Source of the DNA: an uncultured Lachnospiraceae bacterium
GTDB taxonomy: Bacteria; Bacillota; Clostridia; Lachnospirales; Lachnospiraceae
DNA length: 63,092 nucleotides
Reading direction: 5' to 3'
Assembly: GCA_947627365.1 (NCBI GenBank)
Contig: CANQVT010000008.1
Span: 1 to 63,092 of the forward strand
The translations under genes and the position numbers were made by a program. The first letter of the stretch is position 1, and the number at the start of each line of letters is the position of its first letter. Positions 18,312 to 28,500 of this stretch are shown one piece after another. The notes below the pieces were generated by a model. It saw only the letters and a list, made by a program, of their open reading frames with translations, was not told where the DNA came from and searched no databases.

Positions 18312-19505
18312 ATGTTAGTTCAATTTACGGTGAAGAATTTCCTGTCATTCCGGGAAGAAACAGTGTTTGACATGACGGCGATCAATGCGTATAAAGAGCA
18401 TCCGGGCAACTTGATCGATATCGGAACAAAGGAAAAATATATCAGGGTTGCGGCAATCTATGGCGCGAATGCGAGCGGAAAGACAAATCTGTGTGCGGCT
18501 ATGGTGTATTTTTTGCGTATTGTCGCCGAATCATTTAATAATGTGTCTGATGATTATAGTGCGGCGATTGAGAAGTATTATGATCCTTTTTCTTTTGAAC
18601 GCCATAAGGGTAACTCTGAATTTGAAGTTGTCGAAATTTTAGGGGATTACGAGTACAAATATGGATTTGAATATAACGCAAATCGTATTGTAACAGAATG
18701 GCTGTATAGAAAGAATCTGAGGACGAATCGAAAAGTCGTTATTTTTGAGAGAACAACGGACAAAATTGAATTTGGCGCTTCTGTCAGAAAAGAATGTGAT
18801 GTGTACAAAGAGCAGCTACCTGTTGAGACATTGGCGCTTTCTTTTTTTAACAAATTGAAACTTCAAACAGACACATTCAGGTATTTTTATGATTGCATTA
18901 TGTCCACGTTGATTGTCCCTGCAAGCATTCGCGAGGATGCCAGATTATTGGAGAAGTATTTGCCGGGGCTGGTGGATAACGATAAGCCAAAGCTGTTGGA
19001 ATTCCTGACGGCGATTGATACCGGAATCAAGGATATTGATTACGACGAGACGGAAAAAGGGATCAGATTTGTTACATTTCATAGAGGAAAAGATGGCAGA
19101 GAATATCCGTTAAATTTATATAATGAGTCGGAAGGGACTCTAAAAAGTATTTTGCTTTATATTTATGTGAGGAAAGCAATTCAAAGCAGCAGACTGATTT
19201 TAGTTGATGAGTTAAATATCAAATTACATCCGTTGCTGTTGAAATTTATTATCGATTTGTTTTATGATAATGATTCCACAGCACAGCTGATCTACACGAC
19301 GCATGATACGACATTGATGGACAAAAAATTCTTCAGGAGAGACCAGATCTGGTTTGTTCAAAAAGATGAATTCGGCTATTCGGAACTGTCGGCGCTTTCG
19401 GATTTCAAGGTCAGGTCAGATGCGTCGTTCGAAAAGGATTATCTGGCGGGTGTATACGGCGGTATTCCGTACCTTGGGGAGTTTGAAATGAAAGAAGGCG
19501 AATAA
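18312..19505 (+). CDS. RloA-like AAA ATPase (AbiL-type defence)
   Basis: This 397-residue ABC/SMC-like ATPase starts MLVQFTVKNFLSF, has Walker A YGANASGKTN (about residue 50), and late motifs LILVDELN (Walker B) and TTHDTTLMD. This matches the RloA/AbiLi ATPase partner of RloB. Such pairs are known phage-defence (abortive infection) modules. I prefer ATG 18312, which the AGAGG site suits, over GTG 18300. The gene is clearly more AT-rich than the housekeeping genes beside it, suggesting horizontal gain. It directly abuts rloB. Confidence 0.85.
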   Translation: MLVQFTVKNFLSFREETVFDMTAINAYKEHPGNLIDIGTKEKYIRVAAIYGANASGKTNLCAAMVYFLRIVAESFNNVSDDYSAAIEKYYDPFSFERHKGNSEFEVVEILGDYEYKYGFEYNANRIVTEWLYRKNLRTNRKVVIFERTTDKIEFGASVRKECDVYKEQLPVETLALSFFNKLKLQTDTFRYFYDCIMSTLIVPASIREDARLLEKYLPGLVDNDKPKLLEFLTAIDTGIKDIDYDETEKGIRFVTFHRGKDGREYPLNLYNESEGTLKSILLYIYVRKAIQSSRLILVDELNIKLHPLLLKFIIDLFYDNDSTAQLIYTTHDTTLMDKKFFRRDQIWFVQKDEFGYSELSALSDFKVRSDASFEKDYLAGVYGGIPYLGEFEMKEGE

Positions 19506-20189
19506 GTGGGTTCGGACGATCTGTTCAAAAAACGCAGAGAGGAAAGAAAGCAAAGAAAACATGAGTACAAGGTCCCCAGAGCAAATTCTTATTTGATTGT
19601 GACAGAGGGAGAACGGACAGAGCCTCTGTACTTTGGAGGACTTGAGAAACTGATTAAGGATAAGATCGGCGGCAGGGTAGATGTTGTCGCTGCACCGATG
19701 ATTGATATACATGGAGAAGGGAGCTATACGGGGAAACTGATAGAACTTACGGAGCAGATCGTAAAAGAGGCTAACATCATATATCAGAATATCTGGGTAG
19801 TTTTTGACAAAGATGATTTTGAGGATTTTGATCAGGCAATAGCAGACGGAGCAGATAAGGGTTATAAAATGGCGTGGAGCAACCAGTCGTTTGAATACTG
19901 GCTGTATCTGCACTTTTATTATAGTGATTCCGCGCTTCACAGAGATGATTGGAATAGAAAACTGGATCAGATTTTTCAACAAAATCATTTTGGAGATGGA
20001 AAATACCGGAAGAATTATGGGAATATTTATATGCTGGTTGATTCTTATGACGGGGTGAATACTGCGATAAAAAACGCGAAACGCAGAATGACGGGATTCA
20101 GGAATGGATGTGATAAGCCGTCAGATTATGATCCTGGTACAACAGTATATGAGCTGGTGCAGGAACTGAAAAGCTATTTGGACGAGTAA
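19506..20189 (+). CDS. RloB-like protein (AbiLii-type defence partner)
   Basis: This 227-residue protein has the RloB pattern: a basic N-terminus, VTEGERTEPLYF, WVVFDKDDF, and AWSNQSFEYWLYLHF. The acidic residues in EGERTE and FDKDD resemble Toprim metal sites, so a nuclease activity is plausible. The start is GTG, immediately after the rloA stop, with GAAGG 8 nt upstream. With RloA it should form a two-gene defence system. Base composition is AT-rich like its partner. Confidence 0.85.
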   Translation: MGSDDLFKKRREERKQRKHEYKVPRANSYLIVTEGERTEPLYFGGLEKLIKDKIGGRVDVVAAPMIDIHGEGSYTGKLIELTEQIVKEANIIYQNIWVVFDKDDFEDFDQAIADGADKGYKMAWSNQSFEYWLYLHFYYSDSALHRDDWNRKLDQIFQQNHFGDGKYRKNYGNIYMLVDSYDGVNTAIKNAKRRMTGFRNGCDKPSDYDPGTTVYELVQELKSYLDE

Positions 20190-20248
20190 AAATGCTTCTC
20201 TCATTTCAGATAAAACACTGGATAACAGAAAAAAGGGAGCGCGATACC

Positions 20249-20866
20249 ATGAAACATACCGCAATGACGATCTTATACGAGGTGCATGACAACCTCTATG
20301 TGAACCTGACGAACAAGTGCCCGTGTGCTTGCACATTTTGCCTGAGACAGACACGCGAGAGCATGGAGGAGTCGGGACCGCTCTGGCTGGAGCACACGCC
20401 GACGCTTGACGAGGTGCTGGCAGAGTTCAAAAAATTTGATATGGACAAGTACGCGGAAGTGGTCTTCTGCGGATTCGGCGAGCCGACGGAGGCGCTGGAC
20501 GTGCTGCTGCAGACTGCGCGTTTCGTGAAGGAGCGCTACGGCAAGCCGATTCGCATCAACACGAACGGACTCGGCAGTCTGGTAAACGGGAAGGACATCG
20601 TTCCACGCTTTGAGGGTCTCATCGACACGGTCTCGATCAGCCTCAACACGCCTGACCGGAAGAGATACTATGAGCTTGTGCGCCCGAAATTCGGCGAGCA
20701 GTCGTTCGACGCGATGCTCGACTTTGCGCGGGAGTGCGCGAAGTACGTGCCGCAGGTGGTGATGACGACTGTGGCGACGACGCTGACCGCACAGGAGGAG
20801 GAGCAGTGCCGCGCGATCTGCGAGCAGCTGGGCGTGCGTTACCGCATCCGCCCGTGGGAGGACTGA
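20249..20866 (+). CDS. Radical SAM protein, TatD-associated type
   Basis: This 205-residue protein has the CxxxCxxC cluster motif in KCPCACTFCLRQ near residue 30, a GEPTE glycine-rich motif and NTNGLG. It matches the short radical SAM family usually found beside tatD nuclease genes, whose reaction is not established. No tatD gene is next to it here. The start ATG 20249 follows AAAGGGAG; an in-frame start at 20192 is less likely. Confidence 0.82.
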   Translation: MKHTAMTILYEVHDNLYVNLTNKCPCACTFCLRQTRESMEESGPLWLEHTPTLDEVLAEFKKFDMDKYAEVVFCGFGEPTEALDVLLQTARFVKERYGKPIRINTNGLGSLVNGKDIVPRFEGLIDTVSISLNTPDRKRYYELVRPKFGEQSFDAMLDFARECAKYVPQVVMTTVATTLTAQEEEQCRAICEQLGVRYRIRPWED

Positions 20867-20909
20867 GGCGATAGAAACCTGGGACGTCGGAATTTTAATT
20901 TTCTTTTAA

Positions 20910-20938
20910 TTGTATTTTCAATTCTCATTCTGTATAAT
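20910..20938 (+). promoter_or_regulatory. Promoter before the decayed Rpn gene
   Basis: TTGTAT (20910-20915), a 17-bp spacer and perfect TATAAT (20933-20938). Confidence 0.65.
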
Positions 20939-20966
20939 GAAAATTAGCAGAGTCAAAGTGTGTCTT

Positions 20967-21735
20967 TGCTCCTGGCGGGGGATCGAGAACCAGGGACTTC
21001 GATGGCTGAAAGAAATCTGAAGCAGAATTACGGAAGAAAAAAGAACACAAAACCCTGATCATCCCCATCGTGTACTATGAGGGCGTGGGGAATTGGACTG
21101 CAGATACTAGTCTCTGGAATCGTGTCGAGCTTGGAGAGGAGATGCGGGCATACATACCGGATTTTTCTTATAAGGTGGTCCGAATCCACGATTACACGAA
21201 CGAGGAGCTTCGCAAGCATGAGGATGTGATGTCGCTGTTGCTCATGTTCAATCGTATCCAATCTCCGGAGGATTATTCTGAATTTATCAGGGATTCGAAG
21301 GAGTATCTGTCGAAAGTGCTCGTGGATACGCCACAGGAGCTCATGGATATACTTTTAGATGTATTCTGGGCTCTTTTGATGAAAATGAACGTGCCGCAAG
21401 AAGAGGCGCAGGAATTAGTGGAGAATATGGGGGTGAAGGAAGTGGGATATCTGTTTGAGAATGCCGAGAAGATGGACATACAGGCAGAGCGCCGGAACAC
21501 AAAAAAGGCCCAGGAGCGTGCCGAAGCTGCAGAGAAGAAAGTAGAGACTGCGGAGAAAGAAAAAGCAAGGATGTGCTCATCGCTTCGAAATATGATGGGA
21601 AGACTGGCAGGATTGTGTAAAGCAGAAGGTCTTACGAAAGAAGAGACGAGGAAAAGGCTTCACGATTTTTATCAGGTAGACGAGTCAGATTTGGAAACAT
21701 ACTTTGAAGATGTCTGGAATGCAGCGACTGTGTGA
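20967..21735 (+). pseudogene. Decayed Rpn-family nuclease/transposase-like gene
   Basis: The 3' part (open from 21070) encodes the typical C-terminal half of Rpn/PD-(D/E)xK 'recombination-promoting nuclease' proteins: PIVYYEGVGNWTAD, RVHDY-like IHDYTNEEL, MSLLLMFNRIQS, GYLFENAEKMDIQAERRN, then a coiled coil. Upstream, 20967-20994 still encodes a LLLAG..IENQ remnant of the conserved core, but with an apparent one-base shift in the G run (20978-20982). An in-frame TGA follows at 21007, and the segment that should lie between is missing. The N-terminal catalytic part is gone, so I call it a pseudogene, although a truncated product from the GTG at 21070 cannot be excluded. Confidence 0.75.
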
Positions 21736-22059
21736 TTGATCAAAAAAACGAAGAGCTATAGGCAAGCGGCCGCCTGCCCCTGCGTATGCAAGGACGGGCG
21801 GCTTTCACTATGCCCTTCCCTAAATTTCTCTTTTAATCCAAGTGTAAAGATTGCATTTCGTAAAGAGGCAATTATTGGCACGGGGTAAAGTATGTTTGAG
21901 AGTCCGATTTTGCAACAGTCACAAAAAAATAGAAAAAATTTTCAAAAATTTATAAAAAAATGTGATTTTGTTACCAAAATGTGACTGGCATGCTGTATAA
22001 TCAAAACTAATATTGGGTGAAGTATGCGCATCAGGCGATTATAAGGAGGAGTTACATCC
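21736..22059 (+). other. Intergenic leader region before the surface-protein unit
   Basis: No gene is visible in these 324 bases. A GC-rich hairpin-like stretch (about 21766-21803) without a good T run may be a weak terminator of the upstream pseudogene. From about 21900 the DNA becomes very AT-rich with A tracts, then a -10 and ribosome site for the next gene. Confidence 0.6.
21916..22001 (+). promoter_or_regulatory. Promoter region with TGTGA half-sites before the WQG/giant-protein unit
   Basis: A perfect -10 TATAAT is at 21996-22001, without a clear -35. CAGTCACA (21916-21923) and its inverse TGTGACTG (21980-21987) are 56 nt apart, and a related TGTGAT lies at 21961-21966. The -35 zone overlaps the last half-site, so control by an activator or repressor is plausible. 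Confidence 0.45.
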
Positions 22060-22332
22060 GTGAAAAAACAAATGTTTATTTTGGAAATAAACGATACGCA
22101 GGATCACAGCTGGCAGGGCCAGTTGAAATGGATCCAGGGCGACAACAAGCAGAGCTTCCGAAGCGTGGTAGAGCTGCTTCGCCTGATCGATTCTGCAATA
22201 AACGAAGAAGAGGCCGTATTTGCCGAAGGAGGCTCCGGAGGGTCGGGAGACATGTCCGACCCATGGGAGGGCGCAAGCCCGGGAGATTCAGCCGGTCTGG
22301 ACGCTCCGGATTCCGGCGTGCCGGACGACTGA
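22060..22332 (+). CDS. Short WQG-motif protein (member B), upstream of the giant surface protein
   Basis: This is a 90-residue protein of unknown function with a GTG start and a strong AAGGAGGAG site. Residues 5-50 form only the C-terminal half of the WQG family: FILEIND, WQG (18-20), LKW, FRSVVELLRLI. The rest (about 52-90) is a Gly/Ser/Asp/Pro-rich acidic tail that is probably disordered. There is no signal peptide. It is probably co-transcribed with the giant surface-protein gene 196 nt downstream, which suggests a role in that gene's expression or in the product's folding or export; this is inference. Confidence 0.75.
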   Translation: MKKQMFILEINDTQDHSWQGQLKWIQGDNKQSFRSVVELLRLIDSAINEEEAVFAEGGSGGSGDMSDPWEGASPGDSAGLDAPDSGVPDD

Positions 22333-22433
22333 CGCGATGCAATTGGAAAGCAGATTTTCGAGACACAATACGAGACAACCGGAAGCGATTTCCGGAACCT
22401 GACACGATGCAACCGGAAGCGGATTTCCGGAAC
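22330..22433 (+). repeat. Three tandem 34-bp repeats containing small hairpins
   Basis: Degenerate copies lie at 22330-22364, 22365-22398 and 22399-22433. Copies two and three each contain CCGGAA paired with TTCCGG around a short loop (22379-22395 and 22413-22430). The first overlaps the stop codon of the WQG gene. They lie in the mRNA between the WQG gene and the giant gene. Confidence 0.75.
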
Positions 22434-22481
22434 AGATAGCACGATAGAACAATAGATTAAGAAAAGAAAAACAGAAAGCAT

Positions 22482-22497
22482 CCGGCCGGAAGGCCGG
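22482..22497 (+). other. Perfect GC hairpin in the 5' region of the giant gene
   Basis: CCGGCC and GGCCGG form a perfect 6-bp stem with a GGAA tetraloop, 31 nt before the giant gene's ATG. No T run follows, so it is more likely an mRNA stability or processing element than a terminator. Confidence 0.6.
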
Positions 22498-22528
22498 TTC
22501 AAAACTCCAACCAAGAAAGGGGAACATC

Positions 22529-25500
22529 ATGAAGAAGACAAGTCGTATAAGCAGATTGCTGGCTATGCTGTTAGCGCTTGCTATGATCGTTAATTCGCAG
22601 GGTATGACTGCGATGGCAGCGGTGATCGGCGGTGTGACCGGCAACAAGAAGCAGACAGAGGCTCCGCAGACGGAGACCGAGAAGGATGAGGCGCAGGAGT
22701 CCGAGAAAACGGACGATGCTGAGCTCGAATCCGAGAGTGAGTCGGAGAGCCTGACGCCGGCCGAGAAAGAGGCAATGTCAGAGGTGGCGGCCGAGACAGA
22801 GCTTGCAGCGGAGACCGAAGTTCCGGCAGAAACGGAAGCTGAGACGGAGCTTGAATCTGAGGCGATCGTTGAGGAAGAGACGGAAGCGACAGGCGTATAT
22901 ACATATGAAGATGATACAATGATCGTGACGGCGACTGTCAGTGATCCTACCGCGATCCCGGCAGATGCAAAGTTTGTTGTCGAGAAGGTGGAGATCTCCG
23001 CCGACGAGCTGGCGCAGGCGGAGGAAGCGATCGGCGAAGATAAAGAGATCGCGAACTACGTAGCATACGACATGCACTTCGAGTTGGAGGACGGCACAGA
23101 GATCGAGCCGCAGTGTGAGGTTGCAGTCAAGGTAGATTACAAGAAGGACAACGACGAAGACTTTGGCAGCGAGACGATGAATAATGACGCAGCCGAGCTT
23201 CAGGTAATCCATCTGGATGAGCAGTTGGGCGCAGAGGATGTGACGACTGATGCCACTGTCACCGAAGAGGGCGCGGTATCCTCCGCAGCGTTTGCGACGG
23301 ATAGCTTCTCTATTATAATACTGTCGCAGGTGGTCGAAAAGGATCGGACGTTCGTATATGAGGACAAAAACGTCAAGATCACCGCGGAAGTGGGTGAGGA
23401 AGAAGACCTGAACTCCAACCTCGTGGAGCTCAAGATGGATATCGTCGAGGATGCGAGTTCTGAAGAGTATAAAGAGCTGGTAGAAGCAGTGAACAAGGCA
23501 GAGAAGGGTGAGAACACCTCTCTGCTTGGTTTGCGTGCATACAAATTCAGTTTTGTGAAGGACGGCGAGGAGATTCAGCCGACCGGGGAAATTGAAGTAA
23601 CGATTGAGCACAAGAACAATCCGATTCCGGAAGATATTCCAGAGAATTGGGTTGATAGTACCTCTTTCTATCAGACGACGAAGAATGGTAGCGTGAGGGC
23701 TATAAATGCTGATGTTCCGCTTGGAGATAATAACGTGGCAGATGATGCAACGATGACGATCGATAATTATGGTATTATCGAGGCGTTCCAGCGTAAAGGA
23801 AATCAGATATCGCGTCAGGATATCTTGGAGGCGCTGGGTATTGCACCAAGTTTCGCAGTATTTGCAGAGTACTTTACGAATAACAACCACATGGAAGGTG
23901 CAATAGCAGTACAGCATTTACAAGGATCAAGCAGTCAGATTGGTAACACGGATAACGTGACGAATTTTAATCCGGCTACTGTCAATTTGAACATTAAGAA
24001 GAAGGCTACTGGTCCAAATTCGGCATACCAGACATATCATTTTGGAATATACAAGAAAAACGAGACAGGTGATCTTGAGCAGATAAAAATTGAAGATGTT
24101 TATACAGACGAAAAAGGCGAGGGCTCAGTTGAGGTAAAAAATCTTGGGGAGGGAACCTATTATGTCTATGAGCTTGATGATAATAGCACTCCCATTAAGG
24201 ACAGCGGAGCAAAGGCAACCGTAAATGGACAGGAAGTAACGGTTGAATATTCTTCCACTGAAGCAGAGAATACGGTTGTGCTTGGTGGTGTCGGGAATAA
24301 GTCTTATGTTGAATTTTTTGAAAAACCAGATGCTGATCAGAAGTTCTATGTGGGAGATAAGGAAGTAAAGCCTTTCCCGGGATGCGACGTGGAGTTGTTT
24401 AATACTAACAATCATGGCAAATCTACGGTAGTGATTGGGAGTACAAACAGTCAGGTGGCTCATGAGAGTAATCAGGCATACACATGGGTCGTGGGGAAAG
24501 ATGGATCTAAGTATTTAATCAATACGCAGGATCACACTATCATTGAACAGGCAGGAGAACCTTTCCCAATTAGCTTTTCGACAGAGATGAGCAGATTGGA
24601 GGAACTCTCTAAAGCGTTGGCAGACGCGAAGACTTCTGATACTGTTAAAGTTATTAGCATTCCAACTAGAAGTGATCTGGATGGAGATTTCGGGAATATT
24701 GATGTGCTGGGAGTTGTAGCGGATGGGATACACCCCTATACGGAACACAATCAGTGGGATCATGATATCTTAAAATCAGATGGGAAATTTGTTGTCCTCA
24801 ATGTGGATTGTACGAATGCGGGTAACAGTGTTGAGCTGAAAGGTGTGAGAATCGATGGTACAGATCCACAGAACTGGAATAAACTTGCAAACAGTATAAT
24901 TTGGAATTTTTATACAAAAAAGGACGGAAAAGTAGAAGCATATAGAGGGACGATTAAGTATAAGGGTGGAATAGGTACGATTTTGGCACCGAGGGCTACT
25001 GTTACTTGTACGTCGTCTACGAATGGATCTGTAATCGGCCATAAGGTGGATCATCCTACCTGTGAAATTCACCATATTGCGCTTCGAGAGTCTTCGACAA
25101 CTGTGTCAAAGACTGTCAGCTGCTCAAATACGGCCGAAGAGAAGAAACTGGGCAGCCTCAAGATTGAGAAGAATGTAACGATCAACGGTCAGTCGGTGAA
25201 AGACAGTACATTGGTAGACGGAACGTATAAGTTTACGATTACCGATCCGAATGGGAATAATAGAGAGGTGTCAATCACTGTCTTAAACGGGAAATCCAAG
25301 CCGGTGCAGATTGATGATCTGGAACCGGGTGTTTACACTGTAACAGAGGATACCAAGGGGCTGAGAAAAGATATCACGTTGACTACAGATAACCCGGTTA
25401 CAGTGACTGTAACCGCGGGCAACACAGCCGGAATCCCGACGGCGTCCTTTACGAATAATAGGACTGTAAGAGGCCAATATTCGTTTGGTGGTCAGAAGAC

Positions 25501-28500
25501 TGTCAATTTGGAGGATCCTGCTGCGGACGAAACGTTTAGATTTACTTTAAGCGAATTAAAGCACAACAATCGAAGTGAGTATTTCTGGGATGTAATCGAT
25601 GATACAGAGAATATTGGTAAGCCGTTTTCCTTTGAACTTATTGAATATGAGCCTGTATTTTGGCTGAGTAATAACAAGATATGGTACTTGATCGAAGAGA
25701 AACCGGAGAACACAGAGGAGTCGGATGATTATGTATATTCCGATGCAAAATATGTTGTGCTCGTAGAACTTCCTTATATTGGAGAAGGTTATTACGTTGG
25801 ACTTACAGAAGCAAAGATTACCTATTATAAGGTTAAAGATGATGTCACAAATGTAGATCAGCTTATTAAAAATGGCGGTGTTGATACAAGTAAACTGAGT
25901 AAACCGATTGATCCTTCAGCGGTGATCTTTGACAATAAGCACGTTGGCAAACTGTCTGTCACGAAGCAGGTGTTTGGCGATGAGCCGATACCGCAGTCGA
26001 CTTATACAGTGACGGTAACGTCTAATAAGAAGTATGATCTGTCGGACGTGACTGCGAATGCAGGTGTTACGGTAAATGTAAGAGAGGATAAACATTCCGT
26101 TACATTCTCATTCACGGCTGGGCAGACGGTGACATTAGAGAACCTTCCGGTCGGCATGTATACAGTTACGGAGGCAACTGGCAACTATACTACGCAGTAT
26201 GTAGTAGAAGATGGGACAGCGCGGTATCCTGCGGTGATCGAAGTCAAAGGGAACAGCGACGCTCAGGTCACGATTAAGAATACCTATAAGGCAGAAGTGT
26301 CCTATCAGTTCATAGGTAAGAAAGTGCTGGAGAATAAGGATCTTGAAGTTGGAGAGTTTTCTTTCGAGATCTATAAAGACGGTAAGACTACGCCTGAAAC
26401 AACCGTCACAAATGGTAATTACGGCGATAATCTCCATGACTTCATATTCAGCGGCGATTATTTGAAGTGCAGTACGGAGTCGGAGATTTTCTTCCCGCAC
26501 ACGCACACCTATGTGATCAAGGAGAAGAACACCGGGAAAGACGGCATCGTATACGCAGAAAATGATTATACGATTACGGTTACAGTGACGAAGGGCGACG
26601 ACGGTAAGCTTTCTGCGACGGTCGATGGTGCGACGCTGGTCGAAGGTACGACGGATACCTATAGAGTAGGTACTGAGGAAGCAGCGTTTAAGAACACCTA
26701 CGATGTTAAAGGCAGCATTGAGATCGTAGGTAAGAAGGTACTGGAAAATAAGGACCTTGAATCGGATGATGTTTTCGAGTTTGAGATCGTAGACGATGTT
26801 ACGAAAGAAGTCGTTGCAAGTGGCACGAACGATGCGAGTGGCAAAATTACCTTTACAGATGTAGAAGATGCGTTCACATATACGCTTGCGGAGATTGGCG
26901 GAAAAGCAAACAGCAGCAAGACCTTTACCTACACGATAAGAGAGAAGACGGGTACGGATAGTGACATCGAGTATGATGAAACGACGCGTAAGCTTGAGGT
27001 AACGGTTAGTGATAACGGCAGTGGTACACTCAGCTTTACAGTTAAGCTGGATGGCATAGAAATCACACCGGCAACTGGTACGAATATCTACACGGTATTG
27101 ACGGCTGACAATGCGTTCACGAACACGTACACGACGGAGAAGACGATCACGCTTGACGGCCACAAGACGATGGAAGGCCGCGACCTGACGGAGAGCTACG
27201 GCTTTGACTTCAACGTCTACAAGGTGGATGCGGACGGCAATAAGACCGGTGATCGGGTAGCGACGGGCAGCACGAACAAGGACGGCAACATCACGTTCAG
27301 CCCGGACATCAAGGTGACGCTGGCCGACATGCTGAACGAAGACGGGACGTACGCGTCCGAGAGAGACTTCAAGTATGTAGTGGAAGAGGACAAGGAAGCG
27401 GACGACGATCAGGGCGAAGTGGGTTATGCGGAAAACAAGGACCTGACGCTGCACGCGACGTACAGCAAGGCGACAGGTGAGCTTGACCTTTCATGGACGT
27501 CTGGCCTGGACAATGGCAAGGCCGAGTTCGTGAACGACTACAACACGAGCGCGAGCGCGACCCTGGACGGCAGGAAGGTGATGGAAGGCCGCGACCTGCA
27601 GGGAGGCGAGAGCTACAGCTTCAGCGTATATGCGAAGGGCGGCGTAACGGTAGCCGATGACGGCACCGCGACGGTGACAGATGCTTCCAAGAAGGTATTC
27701 GGCGGCACTGCGGCCGGACCGGACTGGAATATCAAGTTCAACGGCGGTTTCGAATATAACCTGAAGGAAGACTTTGCAATAAGAGACGAGGCCGGGAATA
27801 TCACGGGCTACAAGACCGAGGAGACCTACACGTACTATGTAGTGGAGGACATCCCGGAAGAGTCGGAGAGGGCGGAAGGCGTCACATACGACCGGACGGC
27901 GAAAGAGGTGACCGTGACGGTGACCTACAACAAGGCGACGGGCGTGATGACTGCAACGGTTGATAAAGGCAAGGACGGCGTGACGTTCACGAATACGTAC
28001 ACGACGGAGAAGAGCCTGGGCTTTGAGCTCCAGAAAGAGCTAGAGGGCATGACCCTGACCGGCGGCCAGTTCCAGTTCAAGCTGGAGAAGAAGACCAGCG
28101 CGGACGACGCGGAGGAAGCGACGTGGGAGCAGGTCGGCGAACTTATGACCAACGACGCGGACGGCAAGGTAAGCTTCAAGGACGCGATCAAGATCTCACT
28201 GGATGACCTCAAGACGGTCGGTGCGGACGGCAGTGTGACCTATCCGACAAAGACGTTCACGTACAGGGTGAGCGAGGTCAAGGGCGATCTGACAGACATG
28301 ACGTATGCGGAAGGATTCCGTGAGTTCACGGTGACGGCGTTGTATGACAAGGCGACGGGTGTGCTGACGCTTACGGATACGCTTGACCATCTGGATGGGA
28401 CGTTCACGAACACCTGGAATGCGGAGGCGAGCGTGCCGTTCGAGGCGACGAAGAAGCTGGTAGGGCGTGACCTGAAGGTGGGCGAGTTCCACTTCGAGGT

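Noticed and set aside
21766..21803. Rho-independent terminator after the decayed Rpn gene
   Set aside because: The GC-rich stem is imperfect and no T run follows, so I do not call it.
22339..22497. CRISPR array in the repeats after the WQG gene
   Set aside because: The three units are directly adjacent with no unique spacers, are degenerate, and no cas gene is present.
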